Source: Pacificoceanicola sp049341065
GTDB taxonomy: Bacteria > Pseudomonadota > Alphaproteobacteria > Rhodobacterales > Rhodobacteraceae
Length of the DNA stretch: 64,000 nt
Assembly: GCF_049341065.1 (NCBI RefSeq)
Contig: NZ_JBMPIX010000006.1
Span: 246,647-310,646, forward strand
Reading direction: 5' to 3'
Below the pieces are notes generated by a model, which made no database searches, was not told the DNA's origin, and saw only the letters and a program-made list of their open reading frames with translations. Below are positions 45,266 through 55,230 of this stretch, piece by piece; position 1 is the first letter of the stretch; each line of letters starts with the position of its first letter. The position numbers were made by a program, and so were the translations under genes.

Positions 45266-46770
45266 GAGATCAGGCTTTCCCCGGTCATTTCCTTGGGTTG
45301 CTCCAGCCCCATCAGTTCCAGCAAGGTCGGCGCGACATCGGCCAGACGCCCGCTTTTCAGGTTGGCGCCCTCGGGTCCGCCAAACAGGATCACCGGAACC
45401 GGGTTCGTTGTATGGGCCGTATGCGGGCCGCCCGTAACCGGATCAACCATGGTTTCGCAATTGCCGTGATCCGCGATAATCAGAATCGCGCCACCATGCT
45501 TTTGCAGCCGTGCCACAACCTGCCCCAGTCCCTCATCGACCGCCTCGCAAGCCTTCATCGCCGCCTGCAAATCCCCTGTATGGCCAACCATATCCGGGTT
45601 GGCATAGTTCACGACGATCAGGTCATAGTCGTGGTCAATCGCCCCAAGGAAATGCTCGGTCACTTCGTCCGCACTCATCTCGGGCTGCATGTCATAGGTC
45701 GCGACCTTGGGCGATTTCGGCATGAAGCGGTCTTCGTTTTCCTCGGGTGTTTCCTTGCCGCCGTTCAGGAAAAAGGTCACATGCGGATACTTTTCCGTTT
45801 CGGCCAAGCGAAACTGGGTCTTGCCATGTTTCGCGACCCATTCGCCCAGAGTATTGACGATTGTCTGCTTGGGATAGGCGGTGGTCATATAGGCATTATG
45901 CGCTTTGGAATAATCCACCATCCCAAGAAAGCCGCTGAGCTTCACCCTGTCGCGCTGAAACCCATCAAAATCCGGATCACCAATCGCCGCCAGAATCTCG
46001 CGTGCGCGGTCGGCGCGGAAGTTCAGGCAGAAAAAGCCGTCCCCCGCCTGCACCCCGGCATAATCGCCAATCACGGTGGCGGGCAGGAATTCGTCGGTCT
46101 TGTCGTCAGCATAGCTTTGCTCGACCGCCTTGATCGCGGTATCGGCCTTGGCCCCCTGCCCGAGGATCATCGCGTCGTAAGCGGTTTGCACCCTTTCCCA
46201 CCGGTTGTCACGATCCATGGCGTAGTAGCGCCCGATCACCGTGCCGATTGTCGCGGTTTCCGGCAGGCTGCCAGCGAGGTCCGCAATGAACCCATCCGCC
46301 GACTGCGGCGCCACATCGCGCCCGTCTGTGATCGCGTGCACAACAACCGGAACACCGTGATCCGTGATCGCCTTAACGGCGGCCTTGATGTGAGAGATAT
46401 GCCCATGCACCCCGCCGTCCGAGACGACGCCCATCAAATGGGCCGACCCGCCAGCGGCTTTGACATTGGCTGCGAATTCTTTGATCGCCGCGTTGTCGAA
46501 AAAAGACCCATCCTCGATCGCCAGATCAATCTGCCCAAGGTCCATCGCCACAACCCGGCCCGCGCCGATGTTGGTATGCCCGACCTCGCTGTTGCCCATC
46601 TGCCCGCTCGGCAGGCCGACATCCGGGCCGTGAGTAATCAAGGAGGCATGCGGGCAATTTGCAATGAGCCAGTCCATCGTGGGCGTATTGGCCAGCGCTG
46701 GAGCGTTCGCCTCGGTCTCCTCGCGGAGGCCCCAGCCGTCGAGAATTGTCAGGATGACGGGTTTGGTCAT
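45262..46770 (-). CDS. gpmI: 2,3-bisphosphoglycerate-independent phosphoglycerate mutase
   Basis: A 502-residue manganese enzyme interconverting 3- and 2-phosphoglycerate. D11 in ILDGWG and the nucleophile S61 in MGNSEVGHTNIGAG are visible, with the second metal cluster region IVVNYANPDMVGHTGD and ADHGNCE near the C-terminus. The frame opens back to 46851, but ATG 46770 (MTKPVILTILDGWG) is the family start. It is the first gene of a five-gene leftward operon with envC, ctpA, rppH and a secreted protein. Confidence 0.95.
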   Translation of the reverse strand: MTKPVILTILDGWGLREETEANAPALANTPTMDWLIANCPHASLITHGPDVGLPSGQMGNSEVGHTNIGAGRVVAMDLGQIDLAIEDGSFFDNAAIKEFAANVKAAGGSAHLMGVVSDGGVHGHISHIKAAVKAITDHGVPVVVHAITDGRDVAPQSADGFIADLAGSLPETATIGTVIGRYYAMDRDNRWERVQTAYDAMILGQGAKADTAIKAVEQSYADDKTDEFLPATVIGDYAGVQAGDGFFCLNFRADRAREILAAIGDPDFDGFQRDRVKLSGFLGMVDYSKAHNAYMTTAYPKQTIVNTLGEWVAKHGKTQFRLAETEKYPHVTFFLNGGKETPEENEDRFMPKSPKVATYDMQPEMSADEVTEHFLGAIDHDYDLIVVNYANPDMVGHTGDLQAAMKACEAVDEGLGQVVARLQKHGGAILIIADHGNCETMVDPVTGGPHTAHTTNPVPVILFGGPEGANLKSGRLADVAPTLLELMGLEQPKEMTGESLIS

Positions 46771-47013
46771 GGGGTTCGCCTGTGCAATGAGAGTCATTTT
46801 CAGGGCAGATGTATCAGCGTCACGTGTTAGCGTCCAGAAACCGCGCGACATTGTTGCTTGAATGGCGCAATACTCAGAGGAAATCCGCTGAATTGGAAAT
46901 TCCTCGCGCCCTTCGAGTGGAAAAGCAACTCAGCGCGTCTAAATCACTGGCAATTGGAACCGCCGCCGCCTTCGGCGTTGCCCTTCTGACCACCTTTTAC
47001 TGGAGCATCCAGA

Positions 47014-47781
47014 ATGAACGCTTTCTCTGCCTCGCCCGCATCCCGCTGCACAGCACTTGCGGCGCTGGCACTGGCGGTCGCGCCCCTTCCTGCCGCCGCA
47101 CAAGAGCGCGTTGCGCAGTTCGAACTCGGACTTGGGGTCAAGGCAGCCCCGGCCTACGAAGGTTCGGACGAATACAAGGCCGGGCCAAGCTTGGGCGGAA
47201 GTCTGGATGCGCTTTCCATCGGATCGATCAACATCCAGCCCGGTGATGATCTGGGCTTCGGCATTGCGCCCTCCTTCCGCTATCTGTCGGAACGCACCGC
47301 CTCGGACCACAAGATCCTCACCGGCATCAACGACGTTGACGCCGCATTCGAGCTGGGCGCCAAGGTGTCCTATCGTTGGCAGGGCACCGAGGTTTTCGCC
47401 GCGATGCGTCGGGGTGTGACCGGGCATGACGGCATCGTTCTTGATCTGGGCGCGGATGCGATCCTGCAACCCGCCGAGCGGACCACGGTACGGATCGGTC
47501 CGCGTGTGTCACTGGCCAATGAAGCCTATATGGATACCTATTTCTCGGTTCCCGGCACGGCGACAAACCTTGCCCCCTATGATGCCGACGGCGGTGTGAA
47601 GTCCTATGGGCTCGAGATGACCGTGCGCCAGGATTTGTCTGACACATGGGCCATCGAAGGATCGCTGGGCTATGATCGTCTCAGCGGGCAGGCGGGCGAC
47701 TCGCCCATCGCCAAGGCCGGCAGCCGCGATCAGGGAACCATCGGAATCATGCTGATCCGCAAGTTCAACCTGCGGTTCTGA
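47014..47781 (+). CDS. MipA/OmpV-family outer membrane protein
   Basis: A 255-residue protein with a signal peptide (about 1-29, PAAAQ) and a beta-barrel-like body with alternating patterns (FELGLGVKAAPAYEGSDEYK, TIGIMLIRKFNLRF at the C-terminus ending in phenylalanine, as outer-membrane proteins do). MipA in E. coli scaffolds murein synthases, but most relatives are uncharacterised porin-like proteins. The 243-base spacer before it holds the divergent promoters of this gene and gpmI and nothing else recognised. Confidence 0.88.
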   Translation: MNAFSASPASRCTALAALALAVAPLPAAAQERVAQFELGLGVKAAPAYEGSDEYKAGPSLGGSLDALSIGSINIQPGDDLGFGIAPSFRYLSERTASDHKILTGINDVDAAFELGAKVSYRWQGTEVFAAMRRGVTGHDGIVLDLGADAILQPAERTTVRIGPRVSLANEAYMDTYFSVPGTATNLAPYDADGGVKSYGLEMTVRQDLSDTWAIEGSLGYDRLSGQAGDSPIAKAGSRDQGTIGIMLIRKFNLRF

Positions 47782-47790
47782 AGCCAAAAG

Positions 47791-47831
47791 AAAGCCGCCC
47801 GCCTTTTCAGGGGCGGGCGGCTTTTTCTTTT
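47791..47831. terminator. Bidirectional terminator between mipA-like gene and carB
   Basis: AAAGCCGCCCGCC / GGCGGGCGGCTTT with a loop of about 8 bases, followed by TTTCTTTT rightward and by a pyrimidine-rich CTTTCTTTT on the other strand, so it serves both convergent genes. Confidence 0.9.
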
Positions 47832-47841
47832 GTCGCTGGGG

Positions 47842-50800
47842 TCACCCTTGCAGCGACTTCACCACCAACTCGCCTTCTTCCCGGGCCTTGATGGCCAGCG
47901 CGGCTGCGTGTGCGCCCGCCGCGGTCGTGAAGTAAGGGATCTTGTCATACAAAGCGACCGAGCGGATTTCACGGCTGTCTTCGACCGCAGCCGCGCCTTC
48001 GGTTGTGTTCAGCACCAGTTGGATGCCGCCGTCTTTCATGACGTCCACGATGTTCGGACGGCCTTCGTAGACCTTTTTCACGCGCTCACAGGTGATGCCG
48101 TGGCCTTCAAAGAAATCTGCGGTGCCACCAGTTGCCACAACCTTGAAACCGAGGTCTGACAGGACCTGCGCTGCTTCGACCATCTCGGGCGTCTTGTCGT
48201 CATCCTTGATCGAAAAGAACACCGCCCCTTCGCTTGGCAGCAGGTTGCCCGCGCCCAGCTGCGCCTTGAGGAAGGCGCGCGGGAAAGAACGATCCCATCC
48301 CATGACTTCGCCGGTCGAACGCATTTCAGGGCCAAGGATGGTATCGACGCCGGGGAAGCGGGCAAAGGGCAGAACCGCCTCTTTCACCGAGAACCACGGC
48401 ATGTTCGGATCGGCCAGCGTCATAGGGTCAGCCATCGGCACATCGGTGTCATAGTCGGTGTCCACCGCATAACCTTGGCGCAGCGGGAAGGCCGAGAGCT
48501 TTTCCCCCGCCATCAGACGCGCAGCGATCGAGGCGATGGCGCTGTCCGTGGCCTTTGCGACAAAGGGCACGGTGCGCGAAGCGCGGGGGTTGACCTCAAT
48601 CAGGTAAATCTCGCCGTCTTTGATGGCGAACTGGACGTTCATCAGGCCAACCACGTTCAGCGCGCGGGCCAAGGCAACGGTCTGCTCCTTGATGCGATCC
48701 AGCACCTCGGCGTCAAGCGAATAGGGCGGCAGCGAGCAGGCACTGTCGCCCGAGTGAACGCCCGCCTCTTCGATGTGCTGCATGATGCCCGCGACATGCA
48801 CGTCCTCACCGTCACAAAGCGCGTCCACGTCCAGCTCGACAGCGCCGGAAAGATAACTGTCCAGCAGCACGGGGCTGTCGCCGGAAACGACCACCGCCTC
48901 GGCGATGTAACGGCGCAGGTGGTCCATGTCGCGGACGATTTCCATGGCGCGGCCACCCAGCACGTAAGACGGGCGTATCACCAGCGGGAAGCCGATGTCC
49001 TCGGCGATGTCCAGCGCCTGCGCGTCGGTGCTGGCGATGCCGTTTTTCGGCTGCTTGAGGCCCAGCTGGTTGACCAGCGCCTGGAACCGCTCGCGGTCTT
49101 CGGCAAGGTCGATGGCGTCGGGCGTAGTGCCAAGGATCGGAATACCCTCAGCCTCCAGTGCATTGGCCAGCTTTAGCGGGGTCTGGCCGCCGAATTGCAC
49201 GATCACACCGTGCAGCGTGCCGTTCTCCAGCTCGACACGCAGGATCTCCATGACGTGTTCAAAGGTCAGAGGTTCGAAATACAACCGGTCCGAGGTGTCA
49301 TAGTCGGTCGACACCGTTTCCGGGTTGCAGTTGATCATGATGGTTTCATAACCCTGATCCGCCAGCGCAAAGCAGGCGTGACAGCAGCAGTAATCAAACT
49401 CGATCCCTTGTCCGATGCGGTTTGGACCACCACCCAGAACAACCACCTTCTTGCGGTCCGACGGGCGGGCTTCGCATTCTACCTCGCCCATCATGGGTTG
49501 TTCGTAGGTGGAATACATATAAGGGGTCTGGGCCTCGAACTCGGCGGCGCAGGTGTCGATGCGTTTGAAGACGGCATTGACGCCCAGCGCCTGACGACGC
49601 TTGCGCACATCCTTTTCGGAAAAGCCGGTCAGCTTGGCGAGGCGGGCGTCGGTAAAGCCCATCATCTTCAGGTCGCGCACGCCTGCTTCATCGCTGGGCA
49701 GGCCATCGGCCTTGATCTTGGCTTCGGTTTCGACGATTTCGCGGATACGGGCCAGGAACCAGGGGTCGAACATGGTGACGCCGTGGATTTCCTCGTCGCT
49801 CAGACCGTGGCGCATGGCCTGCGCTATGGTGCGCATCCGGTCCGGAGTTTGTTCGCCAATGGCTTTGATCACGGCCGCCTTGTCGGGGGCGCCGGGGATC
49901 TCCACTTCGTCAAAGCCCGTCAGGCCGGATTCCATCGACGCCAGCGCCTTTTGCATCGACTCGTGGATGGTGCGGCCGATGGCCATGGCCTCGCCCACGG
50001 ACTTCATCGCGGTGGTCAGGTGGGGCTTGGAGCCGGGAAACTTCTCGAAGGCGAACTTCGGGATCTTGGTGACAACATAGTCGATGGTCGGTTCAAAGGA
50101 GGCTGGGGTCACCTTTGTGATGTCATTGTCCAGTTCGTCCAGCGTGTAGCCGACGGCCAGCTTCGCGGCGATCTTGGCAATCGGGAAGCCGGTGGCCTTG
50201 GACGCAAGCGCAGAGGAGCGCGAGACGCGCGGATTCATTTCGATCACGACCATGCGGCCGTTGTCGGGGTTCACCGCCCATTGCACGTTGGAACCGCCGG
50301 TTTCGACACCGATCTCGCGCAGCACGGCGATCGAGCCATTGCGCATGATCTGGTATTCCTTGTCGGTCAGGGTCAGCGCAGGGGCGACAGTGATGCTGTC
50401 GCCGGTATGCACCCCCATGGGATCGACGTTTTCGATGGCGCAGACGATGATGGCGTTGTCGGCTTTGTCGCGGACAACCTCCATCTCGAATTCTTTCCAG
50501 CCCAGCAGGCTTTCGTCGACAAGAATCTGACCCACCGGCGATGCATCCATGCCGGTGCGGCAGAAATGGATGTAATCTTCGCGGTTGTAAGCCACGCCGC
50601 CCCCGGTGCCACCAAGGGTAAAGGCGGGGCGGATGATCGCAGGCAGGCCCACATATTCCAGCGTTTCGAGCGCAATCGCCACGCCAGCCTCAAGATCGAA
50701 CTTGCCTTTGGCATTTCTCGGAGCGGTGACGATTGTCGCCTTGGGGTTTTCCAGCCCGATGCGGTCCATCGCCTCGCGGAACAGCTTGCGGTCTTCGGCC

Positions 50801-51174
50801 ATTTCGATGGCTTCGCGTTTGGCCCCGATCATCTCGACGCCATATTTTTTCAACACTCCCATTTCCTCAAGCTCGAGCGAAGTGTTGAGGCCCGTCTGAC
50901 CGCCCATGGTGGGCAGAAGCGCGTCGGGGCGCTCCTTCTCGATGATCTTGGCGACGACCTCGGGAGTGATCGGTTCGATGTAGGTGGCATCGGCGAGGCC
51001 CGGGTCGGTCATGATCGTTGCCGGGTTCGAGTTGACGAGGATGACCCGGTAGCCTTCTTCGCGCAGAGCCTTGCAGGCTTGGGCGCCGGAGTAGTCGAAT
51101 TCGCAGGCCTGCCCGATCACAATGGGCCCCGCGCCGATAATCATGATGGATTTGATGTCGGTACGTTTGGGCAT
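47842..51174 (-). CDS. carB: Carbamoyl-phosphate synthase large subunit
   Basis: A 1110-residue enzyme with two ATP-grasp halves (start MPKRTDIKSIMIIGAGPIVIG, second half around KVVVLGGGPNRIGQGIEFDYCC) and a C-terminal allosteric MGS-like domain (about 960-1110). It makes carbamoyl phosphate from bicarbonate, ammonia from CarA, and two ATP, feeding arginine and pyrimidine synthesis. carA is not in the window. The gene is divergent from aspS across a 299-base spacer. Confidence 0.96.
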   Translation of the reverse strand: MPKRTDIKSIMIIGAGPIVIGQACEFDYSGAQACKALREEGYRVILVNSNPATIMTDPGLADATYIEPITPEVVAKIIEKERPDALLPTMGGQTGLNTSLELEEMGVLKKYGVEMIGAKREAIEMAEDRKLFREAMDRIGLENPKATIVTAPRNAKGKFDLEAGVAIALETLEYVGLPAIIRPAFTLGGTGGGVAYNREDYIHFCRTGMDASPVGQILVDESLLGWKEFEMEVVRDKADNAIIVCAIENVDPMGVHTGDSITVAPALTLTDKEYQIMRNGSIAVLREIGVETGGSNVQWAVNPDNGRMVVIEMNPRVSRSSALASKATGFPIAKIAAKLAVGYTLDELDNDITKVTPASFEPTIDYVVTKIPKFAFEKFPGSKPHLTTAMKSVGEAMAIGRTIHESMQKALASMESGLTGFDEVEIPGAPDKAAVIKAIGEQTPDRMRTIAQAMRHGLSDEEIHGVTMFDPWFLARIREIVETEAKIKADGLPSDEAGVRDLKMMGFTDARLAKLTGFSEKDVRKRRQALGVNAVFKRIDTCAAEFEAQTPYMYSTYEQPMMGEVECEARPSDRKKVVVLGGGPNRIGQGIEFDYCCCHACFALADQGYETIMINCNPETVSTDYDTSDRLYFEPLTFEHVMEILRVELENGTLHGVIVQFGGQTPLKLANALEAEGIPILGTTPDAIDLAEDRERFQALVNQLGLKQPKNGIASTDAQALDIAEDIGFPLVIRPSYVLGGRAMEIVRDMDHLRRYIAEAVVVSGDSPVLLDSYLSGAVELDVDALCDGEDVHVAGIMQHIEEAGVHSGDSACSLPPYSLDAEVLDRIKEQTVALARALNVVGLMNVQFAIKDGEIYLIEVNPRASRTVPFVAKATDSAIASIAARLMAGEKLSAFPLRQGYAVDTDYDTDVPMADPMTLADPNMPWFSVKEAVLPFARFPGVDTILGPEMRSTGEVMGWDRSFPRAFLKAQLGAGNLLPSEGAVFFSIKDDDKTPEMVEAAQVLSDLGFKVVATGGTADFFEGHGITCERVKKVYEGRPNIVDVMKDGGIQLVLNTTEGAAAVEDSREIRSVALYDKIPYFTTAAGAHAAALAIKAREEGELVVKSLQG

Positions 51175-51302
51175 GGGATGACCTCGTTTGGCGGCAAAGT
51201 GGCGGCATGGGGCTACGGGCCGGTGACTCGCGTCCTGCCCGCAAATTGTTGCGGGTTATAGACATGGGACGGGTGGGTTCAAGTCCCTTCGGACATGCGA
51301 GA

Positions 51303-51360
51303 AGGGGCCCTGCCCCCGCGCCTGCGGCGCTCCCCCGAGGTATTTTGGGCCCAAAGAAAC
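51303..51360 (+). repeat. Dispersed GC-hairpin repeat between carB and aspS
   Basis: GGGGCCCTGCCCCCGCGCC, TGCGGCGCTCCCCCGAGGTATTTTGGG, CCCAAAGAAACC. It is the best extragenic copy of the element and lies in the 51175-51473 spacer, which holds nothing else recognised beyond divergent promoters and the aspS Shine-Dalgarno (AAAGGA). Confidence 0.7.
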
Positions 51361-51473
51361 CATGGGGGGCGTAAAGCGGGTCAAAAACCGCCGATTCCCT
51401 TGACTTTGGCCCCCCCAAAGGGTGTATCCGCGCCTGACCTGTATTTACGGCCTTCCATTAAAGGACCTCGACC

Positions 51474-53255
51474 ATGCACGCCTTTCGCAGCCATACCTGC
51501 GCCGATCTGACCAAGGACAACGTGGGCGATACCGTTCGCCTTTCCGGCTGGGTGCACCGCATCCGCGATCACGGCGGCATCCTGTTCATTGATCTGCGCG
51601 ATCATTTCGGCATCACCCAAGTCCTGTGCGACCCCGACAGCCCGGTTTTTGCCGAGGTCGAAAAGGTGCGCAGCGAATGGTGCATCCGGATCGATGGCAA
51701 CGTGAAGGCCCGCGATCCCGAACTGGTGAACCCAAAGCTGCCCACGGGCGAAGTTGAGGTGTTCGTGCGCGACATGGAAGTGCTGGGCAGTGCCGACGAG
51801 TTGCCTCTGATCGTGTTTGGCGATCAGGAATACCCCGAAGAGACGCGCCTGAAGTATCGCTATCTGGACCTGCGCCGCGAAGCGATGCAGAAAAACATGG
51901 CGATGCGTTCGGACGTTGTGGCCTCCATGCGCAAGCGGATGTGGGACAAGGGGTTCCGCGAGTATCAGACGCCGATCATCACCGCGTCGTCCCCTGAGGG
52001 CGCGCGCGATTTCCTTGTGCCGTCGCGTCTGCACCCGGGCAAGTTCTATGCCCTGCCGCAGGCCCCGCAACAGTTCAAGCAGCTGATCATGGTGTCGGGC
52101 TTTGACAAGTATTTCCAGATCGCACCCTGTTTCCGCGACGAAGACCCGCGCGCCGACCGGTCGCCCACCGATTTCTACCAGCTCGACATGGAGATGTCCT
52201 TTGTCGAGCAGCAGGACGTGTTCGACACGATTTCCCCGGTGATCGCCGGTGTGTTCGAGGAGTTCGGTGGAGGTCGCAAAGTCGATGCGCCCGGCGATTG
52301 GCCGCAGATACCCTACAAAGAGGCTGCGCTGAAGTACGGCACCGACAAGCCCGACCTGCGCAACCCGATCGAGATGCAGGATGTGTCCGAGCATTTCCGC
52401 GGATCGGGCTTTGCGATCTTTGCCAAGCTGCTGGAGCAGGACGGCACCGAGATTCGTGCCGTACCCGCGCCGACAGGCGGCTCACGCAAGTTTTGTGACC
52501 GGATGAATGCCTTTGCCCAGAAGGAAGGGCTGCCCGGCATGGGCTATATCTTCTGGCGTGATCAGGGTCAGGGCATGGAAGCCGCGGGTCCGTTGGCAAA
52601 GAACATCGGGCCCGAGCGCACCGAAGCGATCCGCCAGCAGTTGGGTCTCGGCGTTGGCGATGCGGCGTTCTTCCTTGGTGGCAAGCCCAGCGCATTCGAG
52701 CGCGTGGCGGGCAAAGCGCGGGACGTGATCGGCGCCGAGTTGAAGCTGACCGACGAAAACCGCTTCGCCTTTGCCTGGATCGTGGATTTCCCGATCTACG
52801 AGAAAGACGAGGAAACCGGCAAGATCGACTTTGAGCATAACCCCTTCTCCATGCCGCAGGGTGGGATGGCGGCGCTTGAGGGCGATCCGCTGGCCGTGAA
52901 GGGCTATCAATACGATCTCGCCTGCAACGGGTATGAACTGGTCTCCGGCGCGATCCGGAACCACAAGCCGGACGTCATGCTCAAGGCCTTTGAACTGGCG
53001 GGCTACGGCGCGGACGAGGTCAAGTCACGCTTTGGCGCGCTATTCCAGGCGTTCCACTACGGCGCCCCGCCGCACGGTGGCTGCGCCGCGGGCATCGACC
53101 GCATTGTGATGCTGCTGGCCGATCAGCAGAACATCCGCGAGGTCATCATGTTCCCGATGAACCAGCGCGCCGAAGACCTGATGATGCAGGCACCGTCGGA
53201 CCCCAGCTCGGATCAGTTGATGGAATTGGGTCTGCGGGTGATCCCGCAGGACTGA
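51474..53255 (+). CDS. aspS: Aspartyl-tRNA synthetase
   Basis: A 593-residue class IIb synthetase. An OB-fold anticodon-binding domain (residues 1-110, VRLSGWVHRIRDHGGILFID) is followed by catalytic motifs 1-3: YLDLRREAMQKNM, FRDEDPRADRSPTDFYQLD and GAPPHGGCAAGIDRIVMLL, plus the bacterial GAD insertion domain. It charges tRNA-Asp. AAAGGA lies 8 bases before the ATG. Confidence 0.96.
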   Translation: MHAFRSHTCADLTKDNVGDTVRLSGWVHRIRDHGGILFIDLRDHFGITQVLCDPDSPVFAEVEKVRSEWCIRIDGNVKARDPELVNPKLPTGEVEVFVRDMEVLGSADELPLIVFGDQEYPEETRLKYRYLDLRREAMQKNMAMRSDVVASMRKRMWDKGFREYQTPIITASSPEGARDFLVPSRLHPGKFYALPQAPQQFKQLIMVSGFDKYFQIAPCFRDEDPRADRSPTDFYQLDMEMSFVEQQDVFDTISPVIAGVFEEFGGGRKVDAPGDWPQIPYKEAALKYGTDKPDLRNPIEMQDVSEHFRGSGFAIFAKLLEQDGTEIRAVPAPTGGSRKFCDRMNAFAQKEGLPGMGYIFWRDQGQGMEAAGPLAKNIGPERTEAIRQQLGLGVGDAAFFLGGKPSAFERVAGKARDVIGAELKLTDENRFAFAWIVDFPIYEKDEETGKIDFEHNPFSMPQGGMAALEGDPLAVKGYQYDLACNGYELVSGAIRNHKPDVMLKAFELAGYGADEVKSRFGALFQAFHYGAPPHGGCAAGIDRIVMLLADQQNIREVIMFPMNQRAEDLMMQAPSDPSSDQLMELGLRVIPQD

Positions 53256-53273
53256 TCACGTCACTGCAAACAA

Positions 53274-53313
53274 CAAAAAGCCCCGCTCCTGCTCAGGATG
53301 CGGGGCTTTTTTG
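53274..53313 (+). terminator. Terminator of aspS
   Basis: AAAAAGCCCCGC / GCGGGGCTTTTTT with a loop of about 13 bases and a T-run, starting about 20 bases after the stop. Confidence 0.92.
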
Positions 53314-53385
53314 TAAAGGGCCGGTTGTCGAACAACATCCACGCGCCCGGTGGGAAATGCCCCCTCCGGAACACGACCCGCCGTG

Positions 53386-53628
53386 TCAGTAGACCGAGGC
53401 CACCATTTCCGTCGCAACGATTTCGGACCCGAAATACATCACAAGGCCGAACATCAAAGCCGAGGTGACACCCATGATAAGCAAGCGCCCCGCCTCGTTC
53501 TTGCGATACGCAGCTTCGGGTCCGGATTTTTCCAGCGTTGACTTCGTGACAAAGTATTTGATGACCACAAGGGCCGAAAGCAACATGACCGTTACCATCA
53601 CCATCATCAAAGCGGCCTGAATCCCCAT
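53386..53628 (-). CDS. Small two-span membrane protein
   Basis: An 80-residue protein with two hydrophobic segments (ALMMVMVTVMLLSALVVIKYFV and LLIMGVTSALMFGLVMYFG) linked by a charged loop with GPEAAYRKNEAGR. ATG 53628 has GGAG 9 bases upstream; the frame also opens at 53643 and 53667, which lack a Shine-Dalgarno. The family and function are unknown. A full CtrA-type site lies upstream, suggesting cell-cycle or motility-linked control. Confidence 0.6.
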   Translation of the reverse strand: MGIQAALMMVMVTVMLLSALVVIKYFVTKSTLEKSGPEAAYRKNEAGRLLIMGVTSALMFGLVMYFGSEIVATEMVASVY

Positions 53629-53704
53629 GACGTCTATCTCCATCTCTTGTTCAACGCTAAATTGCATAGAGAATGTGGCGGACTTGGGATCACGATAAGG
53701 GCTT

Positions 53705-53719
53705 TTAATGAAAAATTAA
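53705..53719. promoter_or_regulatory. CtrA-type box TTAA-N7-TTAA
   Basis: TTAA (53705-53708), seven bases, TTAA (53716-53719) is the exact CtrA consensus; a third TTAA follows at 53722. It lies 38-77 bases upstream of the small membrane protein, depending on its start, and about 125 bases upstream of the DUF1800 gene on the other side. Confidence 0.6.
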
Positions 53720-53844
53720 CGTTAATTCGTGGTCAGCGCGACATCAGCACTCTTTCGCGCAGGTGGTGCCATAGCGCCGGTCAGACCTTTATGCCGCCGA
53801 AAAATCACCTAGGTTGATCGCAAAGCAATCAGGCTGTGCGCCCC

Positions 53845-55230
53845 ATGACATTCGAACCGATTATCGCTGACATCCGTTTCGGATGCGGCCTTGCCCCGCA
53901 TATCGCGGCTCCGTCAAGTTTGCAGGCGATACTGGATGGGCTAACCGAACCGGATCGCATGTCGATACGTTTCCCGATCCCCAGCTATGCCAAATTTCGC
54001 GATCGGTTGAAGATCAGGGCCGAACTGCAGGGGCAGCTCAAAGCCAGCCGCGGGACGGATCAGGCCGCTGACGTGCGCGAAAACATCCGTTTGATGAACG
54101 CCGAGGCCTACAGGGATCAACTGCAATGGTTGGCGGTGCATCTGGTGCGGCGCAGCCATTCGGAAACCCCCTTTCTGGAACGCCTGGAGGGCTTTTGGGC
54201 GGATCACTTTACCGCCGCTGGCAAAGGCGGGCTGATCAGGCGCGCGGCATCGCCCTACACCGAGTCAGCCATCCGTCCGAAGATGGCCGGCCGGTTCGAG
54301 GACTTGCTGATTTCCGCCGTGACCCACCCTTTGATGCTGCACTATCTCGATCAGCAGCAATCGGTCGGGCCCAATTCCGTGCGCGGCAAGAAGGCTCCGG
54401 GAAAATTCGGGCTGAATGAAAACCTCGCCCGAGAAGTCATGGAACTTCACACTCTGGGCGTGGATGGCCCCTACACCCAAGACGACGTGACCCAGATGGC
54501 CGCGCTTTTGACTGGGCTTAAGAGCAACAACAAAACCGGGCGCAAGTTCCTTTTGGGTCAGGCGGAACCGGGCTTAAAAGTGGTGCTTGGCAAAACCTAT
54601 GGGCATGACGCGCCAAGCTTTGGCGACATCGAAGCAGTCTTGCGGGATCTCGCCCGGCATCCGGCCACCGCGCGGCATTTGGCCCGCAAACTGGCGGTCC
54701 ATTTCGTGTCGGACGCTCCCGATCCGGACTTGGTCCGCGCGATCGCGGCCGCTTGGATCGACAGCGACGGGTTGCTTACACACGTCTATGAGGCGCTATT
54801 GTCGCATCCTGCGGCGTGGACTGAAACTGCAGTAAACGTGAAACGACCGTTTGACTTTGTCGCGTCGGCCTGTCGCGCGCTGGCGGTTTCGGCACCGACC
54901 TTGCTGCAAATGGAGGACAAGGACATGCGGCGCAGGTTCCTTGGCCCGTTGAGCCTGATGGGCCATGTCTGGCAGCAGCCAAACGGCCCGGACGGGCTGG
55001 AAGAAGCGGACAGCGCATGGATCACTCCGCAAGGCATCGCCGCGCGATTGCAATGGGCGATGGCAGTGCCGCAAATGCTGGTGTCCCAATTGCCCGACCC
55101 GCGCCAATTCGTGGAAACCGCATTGGGGCCGAAAGTCCCAGAGCGCGTGCGTTTTGCCGCCGCAGCCGCTGAAAGCCGCAGCGACGGGATCGGGCTTGTT
55201 CTGGCCTCACCTGCGTTTCAAAGGATGTGA
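53845..55230 (+). CDS. DUF1800-family protein
   Basis: A 461-residue protein of the DUF1800 family, recognised from RFGCGLAP near the start, FLERLEGFWADHFTAAGKGG and NENLAREVMELHTLGVDGPYTQDDVTQMA. No signal peptide is visible, although the partner DUF1501 protein has one. ATG 53845 is preferred to the upstream GTG 53836. Members usually occur in pairs with DUF1501 and their biochemical role is unknown. Confidence 0.9.
   Translation: MTFEPIIADIRFGCGLAPHIAAPSSLQAILDGLTEPDRMSIRFPIPSYAKFRDRLKIRAELQGQLKASRGTDQAADVRENIRLMNAEAYRDQLQWLAVHLVRRSHSETPFLERLEGFWADHFTAAGKGGLIRRAASPYTESAIRPKMAGRFEDLLISAVTHPLMLHYLDQQQSVGPNSVRGKKAPGKFGLNENLAREVMELHTLGVDGPYTQDDVTQMAALLTGLKSNNKTGRKFLLGQAEPGLKVVLGKTYGHDAPSFGDIEAVLRDLARHPATARHLARKLAVHFVSDAPDPDLVRAIAAAWIDSDGLLTHVYEALLSHPAAWTETAVNVKRPFDFVASACRALAVSAPTLLQMEDKDMRRRFLGPLSLMGHVWQQPNGPDGLEEADSAWITPQGIAARLQWAMAVPQMLVSQLPDPRQFVETALGPKVPERVRFAAAAAESRSDGIGLVLASPAFQRM

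Noticed and set aside
46771..47013. Protein-coding frame upstream of the mipA-like gene (46809-47246)
   Set aside because: It runs into the mipA-like gene in another frame and has no family features.
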